This document shows, piece after piece, positions 17,493 to 26,500 of a stretch of DNA of 64,000 nucleotides. Numbering within the stretch: position 1 is the stretch's first letter; each line of letters starts with the position of its first letter. The position numbers and the translations under genes were made by a program. This stretch comes from Agarilytica sp045430285. GTDB lineage: Bacteria; Pseudomonadota; Gammaproteobacteria; Pseudomonadales; Cellvibrionaceae. The stretch is taken from assembly GCA_045430285.1 (NCBI GenBank), contig JAILXV010000001.1, forward strand, positions 1,302,001 through 1,366,000, in the 5' to 3' direction. Below the pieces are notes generated by a model. That model worked only from the letters and a program-made list of their open reading frames with translations. It was not told the origin of the DNA and did no database searches.

Positions 17493-19649
17493 ATGAAGCC
17501 GTTACCTTCCATTTTAATAACAACTTCTATCATCGCAACTACAACTTCTGCGATAGCATCAACGCCCCGTGCATCTGAAACCCACGGGATCGAGGAAGTT
17601 ATTGTTACCGCACAAAAAAGGCAAGAAAATTTATATTCTGTGCCCATTGCCATAGATATTATTGATGGCGAGTTCATTGATAAAAACGGAGCAATTGGGC
17701 TCAGCGAATTAGAATACGCAATTCCTTCCCTAAATTTTGGTCGGGGAGGAAGACGAACGCGTGGCGAAATCGCCATTAGAGGCGTGGGCGGCTTCGCACG
17801 AAACATTGGCTCTAACGGTCGCGTAGCGGTATATATAGATGATATTCCTTTGGGAAGATCTACGGCCTTCGACAGCAGTTTGGTCGACATTAAGCAAGTC
17901 GAGGTATTAAAAGGCCCCCAGGGTACTCTCTTTGGGGCAAACACAATCGCAGGTGCCATCAACATTACAACAAAATCGCCAACAGATACGCTCGCCTACG
18001 GACTACAGATAGATACAGGCGATCGCGGCTACGGGGTCTATTCGGTTAAAACTAACATTCCATTTAATGAGCGTTTTTTTGGACGATTACAACTGACTCA
18101 CAGAGAATTTGACGGCCATATTCGTAACACCTTCAACAATGAAAAGCTTCAAGGAAGCGACCTTGATGCAGGCCGACTGAGCCTCCTATTCAACGCGAAT
18201 GAGAACCTCAGCCTTCGCGCCAGTTTGGACTGGCTCGAAGATAACGCATCTGCGACAAATGCTGAGGCACTTGGCAATGCAGCTTTTTCCACCACTTTTG
18301 GTACTGTTCCTCTGTCTGGGTTCAGCGCAGCACCAAACAGTCACCAGGTTGCTCACGATGCCGATGAATTTGAAAATCGAAAGGTGTGGGGCGGCTCACT
18401 AAAAGTCACATACACATTAGATAGCGATTCAGAAATTGTTTCTATTACAGGCTACCGTGATAGCGAGTTTCAAGAACTAAGCGAAGAAGACTATTCCAGC
18501 ATTTCATTTGCCACAAGTACATTTGACGAAGACTACAGCCAATTGACTCAGGAATTCCGATTCGCCTCCGCGACGACAAAGCAATTCGACTATGTGGTTG
18601 GAGTATTCCTGCAGTCCAATGAAATTCGTACAGGAAGGAGTGCGAATTTGTTCTTATCACCGACGATCACACTTTCTGCAAATACACCAGGGGATTTAAA
18701 ATCAACATCATACGCCCTATTCGGAAACATGAACTACCACATGACGAATCGATTGACTCTAACGTTTGGATCTCGTCTACAAAAAGAATCTAAAAAGATT
18801 GATTATACAATAGTCGATACGACGGGTAATTTCACTAATGGAAATCTACAAGATAAAGATTCAAGCTCCGTATTTATACCTAAAACCAGCATCAACTATT
18901 CGATGAGCGATAACGCGCTTCTATACGCGAGCCTAGGGCGCGGTTTTAAAAGCGGTGGCTGGAATGCTGACTTTGTTACGTCTCTGGACGGCATTACATT
19001 CGACCACGAATATTCTATCAATTACGAAATTGGATACAAAAACAAAATACTAGATAACAGAGCATCTATTTTGGCCGCAGTCTTTCATACTGATTACACC
19101 GATTTACAAGTATCACAATTTATCTCCGAAAGCGGTGCAAACGAAATCACCAATGCAGGAGAAGCGAATACCGAAGGGCTTGAATTAGAATTAAAATACT
19201 ATGTCAATGAAAATATTAATGTAGACTTCAACACCAGTTACACCCAATCAGAGTATACGGACTTCAAAGATGGCGGCGGCCCTGGCATTGACTATGACGG
19301 TAACAAGCTTTCCTACGCTCCTGAGTTCAGTGCATTTACAAGCTTGAATATCCAACACCCAACGTCATCCAAATCAAACGGTTATTTTCATATTAACTAC
19401 AGCTATTCAGATGGATATTATGCCCACCCTCAAAATGACGACACCCTCGACAAAGTAGGCAGTTCTTTTCGAGTAAATGGATATATAGGCATAAACTTTA
19501 ATGATGTTCTTGACGTATCGCTATGGGTAAAAAATCTGACGAACGAAACGAGTCTTCGCTTCAGGGGTTTATCGTTCCTTGGGGTACCCAGGGGCTATTA
19601 TGAAGAACCCCGAACTGTCGGGCTTTCTCTCCAAACGAATTTTGAATAA
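17493..19649 (+). CDS. TonB-dependent outer-membrane receptor
   Basis: 718 residues. Signal peptide about 1-22 (MKPLPSILITTSIIATTTSA). A TonB box-like IEEVIVTAQKR follows at about 33-43, then the plug domain (about 45-155; RGVGGFARNIG, VEVLKGPQGTLFGANTIAGAINI) and the 22-strand barrel to the end, with the C-terminal TonB-receptor segment EEPRTVGLSLQTNF. It resembles the family of receptors without a defined substrate, common in marine gammaproteobacteria. It is the third gene of the plus-strand unit with two phosphorelay proteins and converges on the kinase gene. No siderophore or carbohydrate genes are nearby, so the substrate is unknown; uptake of an acylated signal molecule is a speculation prompted by the neighbours. 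Confidence 0.9.
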   Translation: MKPLPSILITTSIIATTTSAIASTPRASETHGIEEVIVTAQKRQENLYSVPIAIDIIDGEFIDKNGAIGLSELEYAIPSLNFGRGGRRTRGEIAIRGVGGFARNIGSNGRVAVYIDDIPLGRSTAFDSSLVDIKQVEVLKGPQGTLFGANTIAGAINITTKSPTDTLAYGLQIDTGDRGYGVYSVKTNIPFNERFFGRLQLTHREFDGHIRNTFNNEKLQGSDLDAGRLSLLFNANENLSLRASLDWLEDNASATNAEALGNAAFSTTFGTVPLSGFSAAPNSHQVAHDADEFENRKVWGGSLKVTYTLDSDSEIVSITGYRDSEFQELSEEDYSSISFATSTFDEDYSQLTQEFRFASATTKQFDYVVGVFLQSNEIRTGRSANLFLSPTITLSANTPGDLKSTSYALFGNMNYHMTNRLTLTFGSRLQKESKKIDYTIVDTTGNFTNGNLQDKDSSSVFIPKTSINYSMSDNALLYASLGRGFKSGGWNADFVTSLDGITFDHEYSINYEIGYKNKILDNRASILAAVFHTDYTDLQVSQFISESGANEITNAGEANTEGLELELKYYVNENINVDFNTSYTQSEYTDFKDGGGPGIDYDGNKLSYAPEFSAFTSLNIQHPTSSKSNGYFHINYSYSDGYYAHPQNDDTLDKVGSSFRVNGYIGINFNDVLDVSLWVKNLTNETSLRFRGLSFLGVPRGYYEEPRTVGLSLQTNFE

Positions 19650-19748
19650 AAACACCAAGGTTTCCCGAGGAAATTATCCAACGATAAACATTTCGCGTTA
19701 TCACACCATAAAATCTAAAGGCACCAAACAAAAATGGGAGGGAGTACC

Positions 19749-21800
19749 TTAGCCGGCAAGAGGCTTATTGACCTTGCTCGACTTCGTGAATGGCGAATCA
19801 GAAACATCCTGCTCCTGCGTATCAATAGCCCCAGAGACCACAATCGAATTAGGAAACCTAAAGATAAACTCAGAGCCACTTCCCACTTCACTATTCACTT
19901 CGACCACAGCAAAATGTTCATCGGCAATGCGTTTAATCGCCTGCATCCCTATGCCATTACCAGAAGATTTACTACTTAAATTTTCTTCCCATAATGACTC
20001 CACGCGGTCTAAGGGAATCCCAACGCCAGTATCGGAAAAACTTAAGCACACATGGCTCTCAGACTGCCAAGTAGAAATAGTCACTACTAAATTTTGGTGA
20101 TCTTGCCGAGCCTCAATTGCATTCTTTACAACATTAATAACAAGAATCTTCAAATCTTCGGCATCACCTTGAATCTCAGGAGTATCTCCAAATAAATAAT
20201 TAACCTCATCTATCCCCTGACTAAATAGAAACACACTGTCCTTAACTACTTCACTCAAAGAAATAGCCTGTAATTTTCTCTTGCGTTCGCCCTTTAGAAG
20301 GCTTGCCATCGTTGTAATTAATTGTGAGCCACGCTCAACTTGCTGCAAAACAATATCTTTTTGTTTTTCCTTATCATATATATCATTGGAAAGTACACCA
20401 TCAATAATTGCAAGCGGCGCTTTAATATCGTGATGATAATGATTCATCACGCCAAGCATCGACAGTGTTTTCTTTGCCTGGCCAAGTCGATCCTGCATTT
20501 CATCTAGCTGATTGATTCTATTAATGGCTTGGCCAAGCTCACTCTGAAGCCACTCAAATACCCGAACATCATCGTAACGATAGTAAGATAGCTCCGAAGC
20601 TCTACCCAACATCAAAACACCCACACACTCACCTGCATATGTCAAAGGGGTACAGGCACCAATCCCCTTAGCATCAAGCGTCTTCCCTATATCTTTAGGT
20701 AATTCATCTGAATATAATAAGCTCTCCTTTGATGAAAGAAGACCAAACAATTCAGGGGCCTCAGCTTTGAAATTCCCATAAGAAGAATCGACCCCTTTAA
20801 TGAGTAGAGCGTATTCCTCTAAACGAATGACTTGATAAAACAAGTGATCCCCAACAGCTGTTAGCGTTCGGAGGTCAACACAATCATTTAACGCAGCGGA
20901 AGTATCGATAACAACTCGATCATAATCATAACCATCTCTAGATAGTAATTTTTTTGCATTAGGCAACACCCACTTTAAAAGCCTAGGATATGTTTCCATC
21001 ATAAGAATCATCAATCCTGCCAAGACTAAAAAACCGCCTGAATCAGAACTTAACGGACCACTTATTGAAGTAAACAGGAAAATAGACCACACAAAAAAAC
21101 CTAACAATATAGCTCTAGAAATACCCACGCTGATAGCGGATCTAAAGTCCATCAGATGATGCTGAACAGTCGAGTAAAATAAGAGAGCTACAAAAGTGAT
21201 GTTCAGGACGGATCCCATGTAATTAGAAAGATAGACGTCATGAGGCATAAGAAATATATTGGATATCCCCCCCAAAAAACACACGAGTAAAGTTATAACA
21301 ACCCACTTAACTCGCTGTCTTTCCCGTCGAGTTGAGGACCTGTAACACCGAGCAGAAAGCATAATAGACCCAACAAAACACCAGAGGAAAATACAAACAA
21401 ATGCATAATAAACTGTATCGATTTCGGGCAGAAACCCAGATTCTGTGGGGGTCAGAATAGATGGAGCCAAAAACAAGTTTGTAACACCTAGCGCAAAGCT
21501 AGCCAAAAACCCCGGCACCACCACAGAAACGAAGAACGCGCGGGAACGAGCACCAACAAGCTGCCACGATAATAACGCAAAACATGGAGGTATAAAAAAC
21601 AAGCCCCATCTAGTTATATGAAACCATGGACTCAACACCGTAACATCTTGAATGATTGTCAGTAAAAAAAGTTCAAGAGACCATATGCCCAAGCAAAGCG
21701 CTGTATATGCCAACGCTTTCGCAGCTCTATTTTCTTTTGTTTTATACGCGAAAATACCTAAACAAATATCAATTAACGCGGTAATTAGATACTGATTCAT
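19749..21800 (-). CDS. multi-TM sensor histidine kinase with GAF-like domain (PrsK/LqsS-like architecture)
   Basis: 683 residues. The N-terminal part (about 1-240) has about seven to eight membrane helices. A GAF-like region lies at about 295-430, and the DHp domain has the H-box NHYHHDIKAPLAIIDG (His457 likely phosphoacceptor). The ATPase domain is complete: N-box Asn556/Asn560 (INVVKNAIEA), G1 DTGVGI at 590-595, G2 NGIGMQAI at about 615-622. A polar tail of about 30 residues ends the protein. Multi-TM sensor regions of this kind are known in PrsK kinases and in small-molecule quorum-sensing kinases. Its start overlaps the end of the acyltransferase gene by 32 bp, so the two are translated from one message. 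Confidence 0.88.
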   Translation of the reverse strand: MNQYLITALIDICLGIFAYKTKENRAAKALAYTALCLGIWSLELFLLTIIQDVTVLSPWFHITRWGLFFIPPCFALLSWQLVGARSRAFFVSVVVPGFLASFALGVTNLFLAPSILTPTESGFLPEIDTVYYAFVCIFLWCFVGSIMLSARCYRSSTRRERQRVKWVVITLLVCFLGGISNIFLMPHDVYLSNYMGSVLNITFVALLFYSTVQHHLMDFRSAISVGISRAILLGFFVWSIFLFTSISGPLSSDSGGFLVLAGLMILMMETYPRLLKWVLPNAKKLLSRDGYDYDRVVIDTSAALNDCVDLRTLTAVGDHLFYQVIRLEEYALLIKGVDSSYGNFKAEAPELFGLLSSKESLLYSDELPKDIGKTLDAKGIGACTPLTYAGECVGVLMLGRASELSYYRYDDVRVFEWLQSELGQAINRINQLDEMQDRLGQAKKTLSMLGVMNHYHHDIKAPLAIIDGVLSNDIYDKEKQKDIVLQQVERGSQLITTMASLLKGERKRKLQAISLSEVVKDSVFLFSQGIDEVNYLFGDTPEIQGDAEDLKILVINVVKNAIEARQDHQNLVVTISTWQSESHVCLSFSDTGVGIPLDRVESLWEENLSSKSSGNGIGMQAIKRIADEHFAVVEVNSEVGSGSEFIFRFPNSIVVSGAIDTQEQDVSDSPFTKSSKVNKPLAG

Positions 21801-22428
21801 TTCCTACCTTACCAAAACCTAATTTACGAGAGATAAAAGCCTGAGCTTTTTTAACCTCGGTGCATGCCAACAAAACAGTATCAAAATTCAGATGAGGATA
21901 CTGTTTCGACTCAGAAATTGCATAACACTTGAGCATTTTATAAAATCTAACATGCTCGGGGCGAACGGCTATTAAAATACTTGTTGCGCCTTGATCTAGA
22001 CATTGCTCAGTCATCAAATAAAAAAGCTGAAATCGAGCTTGCAGCCCTCCTTTCTGTTGGAAGCTTGGATCTACAACGAATTTATTAACCTCAATAAATG
22101 CAGAATTAGAGGGAATATTCTCCTCTATTTCCTTCGCATAGACGTCCATAATAGGGACATCTAAATCTTCTTGAGGATCATACAAACAAGTCCGGATAGA
22201 AGCCACGGCCTTATCACCATAATACAGTAAATGCGATGTACAGTTAGACTGAGCGTCATATTCATCCATAAATTTCTCGGATGTGTTTTTTTCTATATAT
22301 CCTTCTTCACTATAGCTTCGATAACGCATAGAATACACCCTATCGAGCATCGGTCCTCTAGCTGCGACCGTAGTATAGGTCTGCTTGACTGTAGATTGGT
22401 GGTTTTCATACTTTGGCTGTAACAACAT
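21769..22428 (-). CDS. FeeM-type N-acyl amino acid synthase-like GNAT acyltransferase (candidate signal synthase)
   Basis: 219 residues. It shows the pattern of LuxI/FeeM-like GNAT acyltransferases: the N-terminal V-Y-x-x-R-Y-R-x-Y segment (residues 31-39), the FMDEYD motif (53-58), a central strand pair VASIRTCLY and FIEVNKFVVDPSFQQ (Glu113), and a C-terminal half with ILIAVRPEHVRFYKMLKC. FeeM joins long-chain acyl groups from acyl-ACP to amino acids. The substrate here cannot be read from sequence. AGAGG lies 7 nt before ATG 22428. It overlaps the downstream kinase gene. Alternative: a PEP-CTERM/exosortase-associated acyltransferase, but no exosortase genes are present. Confidence 0.8.
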   Translation of the reverse strand: MLLQPKYENHQSTVKQTYTTVAARGPMLDRVYSMRYRSYSEEGYIEKNTSEKFMDEYDAQSNCTSHLLYYGDKAVASIRTCLYDPQEDLDVPIMDVYAKEIEENIPSNSAFIEVNKFVVDPSFQQKGGLQARFQLFYLMTEQCLDQGATSILIAVRPEHVRFYKMLKCYAISESKQYPHLNFDTVLLACTEVKKAQAFISRKLGFGKVGNESVSNYRVN

Positions 22429-22957
22429 AACTAAACCTCTTTGATTTCTGCATAATATGTAAATAAGTTCTACTCACTCCTAAGCAGCTTATTTTTGAGA
22501 ATTAACTCCTCTCGTTACTTAACTGAAAAGTAATCTGGGAGTTTGCTTCGGGATGCTAGAGCTTTTAGCTTCTTTGGCGGGAAAAACTCAAGACAGCCAC
22601 CAATAGCATTTTATTTTCGATTCTGACCCAAACTAAAATATCAACATACTTACGCGCCCCTTTTGTGGGCCCATGCGCCAACATATTAATTTTGGGAATT
22701 GAGCTATTGTTTTTATAACCCTAGCACTGAGAAAATGGTCGGTTATTCCAAAATAGATGATAAGCGCATAAAAATTCACTATCAGACAAAAAGCCCCCCA
22801 GTCCTAAACAAACGAATAAAGAACCTGAAAAAAAATTAATGCGCCATTTTTGTACATAAACCCGATCATTCAATGTGTAGAGTACGCACTGGACTCCGAT
22901 TAATAACTGTGCAAAATATCTGCCTATTAGTTAGAATGCGCGCCTACCTTTTCCTAA
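22429..22957. other. 529-bp AT-rich intergenic region between the acyltransferase gene and mnmA
   Basis: No gene is visible. It must hold the promoters of two divergent genes: the synthase-kinase pair (minus) and mnmA (plus). A TATTAT on the minus strand at about 22452-22457 could be a -10 for the synthase, with no convincing -35. The main structure is the two-step dyad at 22504-22543. No tRNA or riboswitch was recognised. Confidence 0.6.
22504..22543. promoter_or_regulatory. 40-bp two-step dyad upstream of the acyltransferase gene
   Basis: Outer arms AACTCC (22504-22509) and GGAGTT (22538-22543) and inner arms TTACTT (22515-22520) and AAGTAA (22528-22533) are nested inverted repeats, separated by 4-5 nt unpaired segments. 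It lies 76 bp before the synthase ATG. It has no T-run on either side, so a terminator is unlikely; an operator or a leader hairpin fits better. Confidence 0.45.
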
Positions 22958-24088
22958 ATGACATTAACCAAAGCAATCGTGTTAATCCAAAAGCCAATAA
23001 TTGATACAAAAGTCATCGTAGGCATGTCCGGCGGCGTCGACTCGTCCGTATCCGCGTTACTATTGAAAAACCAGGGCTATCAGGTGGAAGGCCTGTTCAT
23101 GAAGAACTGGAATGAGGATGACGGTACGGAATACTGCACGGCTATGACGGATTTGATGGACGCAGCAGCGGTGTGTCAAAAACTCGACATTCACTTGCAT
23201 ACAGCCAATTTCGCGGGGGAATACTGGGATAATGTCTTCGAACACTTTCTGGCAGAATACAAAGCCGGACGAACTCCGAACCCCGATATTCTGTGCAACC
23301 GCGAAATCAAGTTTAAGGTCTTTCTCGACTACGCAGAAAAGCTCGGGGCAGACTACATCGCCACCGGACACTATGCCAAAACACGAGAGGAAAATGGGCA
23401 GACATACTTAGTCAAAGGTATGGACCCAAATAAAGACCAGAGCTATTTCCTACATGCTGTCGGTGAGACAGAATTCTCCCGAACCCTTTTTCCTATCGGC
23501 GATATCGAAAAACCTCTGGTCAGGAAAATTGCAGAAGAGAATGACCTTGTGACGGCCAACAAGAAAGACAGCACAGGGATATGTTTTATCGGCGAACGAC
23601 GCTTTAAAGACTTCCTTCAGAATTACCTCCCCGCTCAACCAGGACGAATCATTGATGACAGCGGGAATGAGCTTGGCGAGCATCAAGGCCTTATGTATCA
23701 CACGATTGGTCAACGCCAAGGCCTAGGGATTGGGGGGATATCAGGCGGGAAGGAAGACCCATGGTATGTGGCCCAAAAAGATATGGAAAACAACACTTTG
23801 GTTGTCGTTCAAGGCGGCCAACATCCCCTTCTCTTCACCTCCAACCTCACGGCTGAGCAAGTCCATTGGATAAACGGTATCCCCCCCAAGAGCCCGTTAA
23901 AGTGCTCAGCCAAAGTACGCTACCGCCAGCAAGACCAAGCCTGCCAACTCAACATACGAGATGATGGTACAATCGCGGTCCAATTTGAACAGGCACAACG
24001 TGCTGTAACGCCAGGGCAATCTGTTGTTTTTTACGATAACGATATCTGTCTGGGTGGCGGCGTTATTCGCCAAGCCTATAACAGCTAG
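22958..24088 (+). CDS. mnmA: tRNA 2-thiouridine synthase MnmA
   Basis: 376 residues from ATG 22958. N-terminal PP-loop GMSGGVDSSVSALLL (22-36), catalytic Cys113 (ILCNREIKF) and Cys209 (STGICFIGERRF), and a C-terminal beta-barrel domain. It thiolates U34 of Lys, Glu and Gln tRNAs using sulfur relayed by the Tus system. The N-terminus is about ten residues longer than usual before the PP-loop; no closer in-frame ATG exists before GMSGG. It is followed by hflD and purB, as in E. coli. Confidence 0.97.
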   Translation: MTLTKAIVLIQKPIIDTKVIVGMSGGVDSSVSALLLKNQGYQVEGLFMKNWNEDDGTEYCTAMTDLMDAAAVCQKLDIHLHTANFAGEYWDNVFEHFLAEYKAGRTPNPDILCNREIKFKVFLDYAEKLGADYIATGHYAKTREENGQTYLVKGMDPNKDQSYFLHAVGETEFSRTLFPIGDIEKPLVRKIAEENDLVTANKKDSTGICFIGERRFKDFLQNYLPAQPGRIIDDSGNELGEHQGLMYHTIGQRQGLGIGGISGGKEDPWYVAQKDMENNTLVVVQGGQHPLLFTSNLTAEQVHWINGIPPKSPLKCSAKVRYRQQDQACQLNIRDDGTIAVQFEQAQRAVTPGQSVVFYDNDICLGGGVIRQAYNS

Positions 24089-24121
24089 CACAGCCTATTA
24101 AACACATTACCAGAGGTTACA

Positions 24122-24754
24122 TTGGAGAAGACTTGGCGCAATATCGCGATTGCACTGGCTGGTGCGGCGCAAGCTGTTAGCCTAGTTGAACAGTTGGCGA
24201 AAACTGGATACTTGAATACTGACGAGTTTGAAACCGCAGTAAACAGCCTGCTCGTCCAATCGCCCGAAACCACCGAATCCGTTTATGGCGATGTCCACAA
24301 CCTCCGACGAGGGCTAGAAGCCCTTGAGCGCCTTCTCAACAACCACCGCTCACCGAAAAATGCCGACCTACTCCGCTATATACTGGGGGTTATGCACCTC
24401 CAAAAACGGCTCGCACGACGCTCAGAAGTGCTCTACGTAATCGGCAATCGGCTGGAAAAGGTGGAGAACCAAGTCCAGCATTTTGGCCCTACGCACGACA
24501 ATGTCGTATCCAACATAGCGGATATCTACACCGACACCATCAGTAAATTCCAATACCGTATTCAAGTCATGGGGGAACCAGCCTATCTCCAACAATCCCG
24601 CCTTGCTGCCCAGATACGTGCGCTACTGCTGGCCGCCATTCGCTCTATAACGCTCTGGCGGCAAGTCGGCGGCAGCCGCTGGCAGCTTTTACTGTACCGA
24701 GCAAAAATTACCGAAGCGACAGAGCAACTCCTTCAGGAAGCTCGAACACATTAA
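24122..24754 (+). CDS. hflD: HflD homologue (high frequency lysogenization protein)
   Basis: 210 residues, all helical, starting at TTG 24122 with AGAGG 6 nt upstream. The N-terminus TWRNIAIALAGAAQAVSLVEQLAKTG and the central NLRRGLEALERLL are typical of HflD. In E. coli this peripheral membrane protein affects lambda CII stability; its native role is uncertain. Position between mnmA (33 bp) and purB is conserved across gammaproteobacteria and confirms the call. Confidence 0.93.
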   Translation: MEKTWRNIAIALAGAAQAVSLVEQLAKTGYLNTDEFETAVNSLLVQSPETTESVYGDVHNLRRGLEALERLLNNHRSPKNADLLRYILGVMHLQKRLARRSEVLYVIGNRLEKVENQVQHFGPTHDNVVSNIADIYTDTISKFQYRIQVMGEPAYLQQSRLAAQIRALLLAAIRSITLWRQVGGSRWQLLLYRAKITEATEQLLQEARTH

Positions 24755-24953
24755 CTCGCGTATAACCCACCCCTAAGGCGCTCTTACATTCACCCAGAGT
24801 GAGTATTTCAAACTAATCCGCACTATTTTCCTCCCAAAAGGGCTAACCAGATCTTTCCTGAATAGGTTTTTTAGCGCTTTCCTAGGCATTTGCGCAGGTT
24901 TTAAGCTAAAATTCGCCCCCTTTTTCAACTCCCAGATGAGACATATTCAGGCA

Positions 24954-26324
24954 ATGGATCTTTCCCCTTTATCCGCAGTTTCCCCTATCGATGGCCGTTA
25001 CGGCAGTAAAACAGACGCATTGCGCGCAACATTTAGCGAATACGGCCTTATCCGCTTTCGTGTAGAAGTTGAGGTTCGCTGGCTACAGCGCCTTGCAGAG
25101 CACCCCGAAATATCGGAAGTACCTGAGCTAAGCGCTGAAGCACAAAGCGTCCTTAACGATATGGTAGAGAACTTTTGCGAAGCAGACGCACAAGAAATTA
25201 AAGATGAAGAGCGCACCACCAACCACGACGTAAAAGCGGTTGAATACTTCATTAAAAACCGGATTAAAGATAACGCCGAGCTCAATGCCATCACCGAGTT
25301 TGTGCACTTTGCCTGCACTTCTGAAGACATCAACAATCTAAGTCACGGCTTGATGCTGAAAGAAGGCCGAGATACTGTCCTCCTCCCGACGATGCGTTCC
25401 ATTTCGGACGCGATCGCCAATTTAGCAAACGAATATGCAAACGTTCCTATGTTGTCGCGTACCCACGGACAGACAGCCTCGCCATCAACCATGGGGAAAG
25501 AACTCGCCAACGTTGCAGCCCGCTTACAACGCCAAATTAAGCAGGTTGAAAACGTTGAAATCCTCGGAAAAATCAATGGTGCTGTGGGTAACTACAACGC
25601 TCACCTTTCGGCGTATCCAAATATCGATTGGCAGGGCAATGCAGAAACCTTTGTTGAAAGCCTCGGTTTAAACTGGAACCCATACACCACACAAATTGAG
25701 CCGCACGATTACATCGCTGAACTTTTTGATGCTATCTGTCGCTACAACACTATATTGCTGGATTTCGATCGCGATATTTGGGGCTATATCTCACTGGGTT
25801 ATTTCAAACAAAAAACCATTGCCGGTGAAGTTGGCTCGTCTACGATGCCTCACAAAGTAAATCCTATCGACTTTGAAAACTCTGAAGGCAACCTTGGTTT
25901 GGCGAATGCGGTATTTGGTCATCTTTCATCTAAATTGCCCGTTTCTCGCTGGCAGCGTGACCTTACCGATTCAACTGTATTAAGAAATATGGGCGTTGGT
26001 TTTGGCTACAGTGCGATCGCTTATGCATCAACGATGAAAGGCATCAGTAAGTTGCTTATCAACGAAAACGCTCTTTCAGAAGATCTCAATGCTGCATGGG
26101 AGGTCTTGGCTGAACCCATTCAAACGGTAATGCGTCGCTACGCAGTAGAAGAGCCTTACGAAAAGCTGAAAGCATTAACCCGTGGACAAGCGATTACGCA
26201 AGAAACTCTAGCAACGTTTATCGCTTCACTAGAAATTCCTGATGAAGCAAAACAAGCGCTTACCGCAATGACGCCAGCTAGCTACATCGGCAACGCGGTT
26301 GAACAAGCAAAAGCGATTAAATAA
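24954..26324 (+). CDS. purB: adenylosuccinate lyase
   Basis: 456 residues from ATG 24954, chosen because the resulting N-terminus MDLSPLSAVSPIDGRYG aligns with E. coli PurB; an in-frame ATG 18 bp upstream is the alternative. The fumarase/aspartase-superfamily signature SSTMPHKVNPIDFENSEGNLG lies at about 290-310, with ERTTNHDVKAVEYF and TRTHGQ-type segments (SRTHGQTASPST) before it. It cleaves succinyl-AICAR and adenylosuccinate in purine synthesis. It is near full family length. Confidence 0.98.
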   Translation: MDLSPLSAVSPIDGRYGSKTDALRATFSEYGLIRFRVEVEVRWLQRLAEHPEISEVPELSAEAQSVLNDMVENFCEADAQEIKDEERTTNHDVKAVEYFIKNRIKDNAELNAITEFVHFACTSEDINNLSHGLMLKEGRDTVLLPTMRSISDAIANLANEYANVPMLSRTHGQTASPSTMGKELANVAARLQRQIKQVENVEILGKINGAVGNYNAHLSAYPNIDWQGNAETFVESLGLNWNPYTTQIEPHDYIAELFDAICRYNTILLDFDRDIWGYISLGYFKQKTIAGEVGSSTMPHKVNPIDFENSEGNLGLANAVFGHLSSKLPVSRWQRDLTDSTVLRNMGVGFGYSAIAYASTMKGISKLLINENALSEDLNAAWEVLAEPIQTVMRRYAVEEPYEKLKALTRGQAITQETLATFIASLEIPDEAKQALTAMTPASYIGNAVEQAKAIK

Positions 26325-26333
26325 ACCTAACAA

Positions 26334-26472
26334 CAGGCTGGTGAAAAACGTCATTGGCGAGGCTGAGGGTAGGCAAGTTTGGGCGAAAAAGCGGAGTTTA
26401 CTGGTGTAAATGAGCATTTTGAGGTCAAATTTAACGCCGCCACAGCGAGTAAAATAGTTTATCAACAGCCTG
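26334..26472. repeat. 139-bp MITE-like element with imperfect 16-bp terminal inverted repeats
   Basis: CAGGCTGGTGAAAAAC (26334-26349) and GTTTATCAACAGCCTG (26457-26472) are inverted copies with 2 mismatches in 16. They bound a non-coding segment filling most of the purB-roxA gap. No transposase frame is inside. No second copy was seen in this window and no clear target-site duplication. It looks like a miniature inverted-repeat element or a bacterial interspersed repeat. Confidence 0.55.
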
Positions 26473-26500
26473 CTAGCCCTCCCCCTAACTGAGTCACGAT

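Noticed and set aside
19650..19748. Terminator between the TonB receptor and the kinase
   Set aside because: No stable hairpin with a T-run could be found in the 99-bp convergent gap.
22231..22422. Plus-strand 63-codon frame upstream of mnmA
   Set aside because: Antisense to the acyltransferase gene with no ribosome-binding site.
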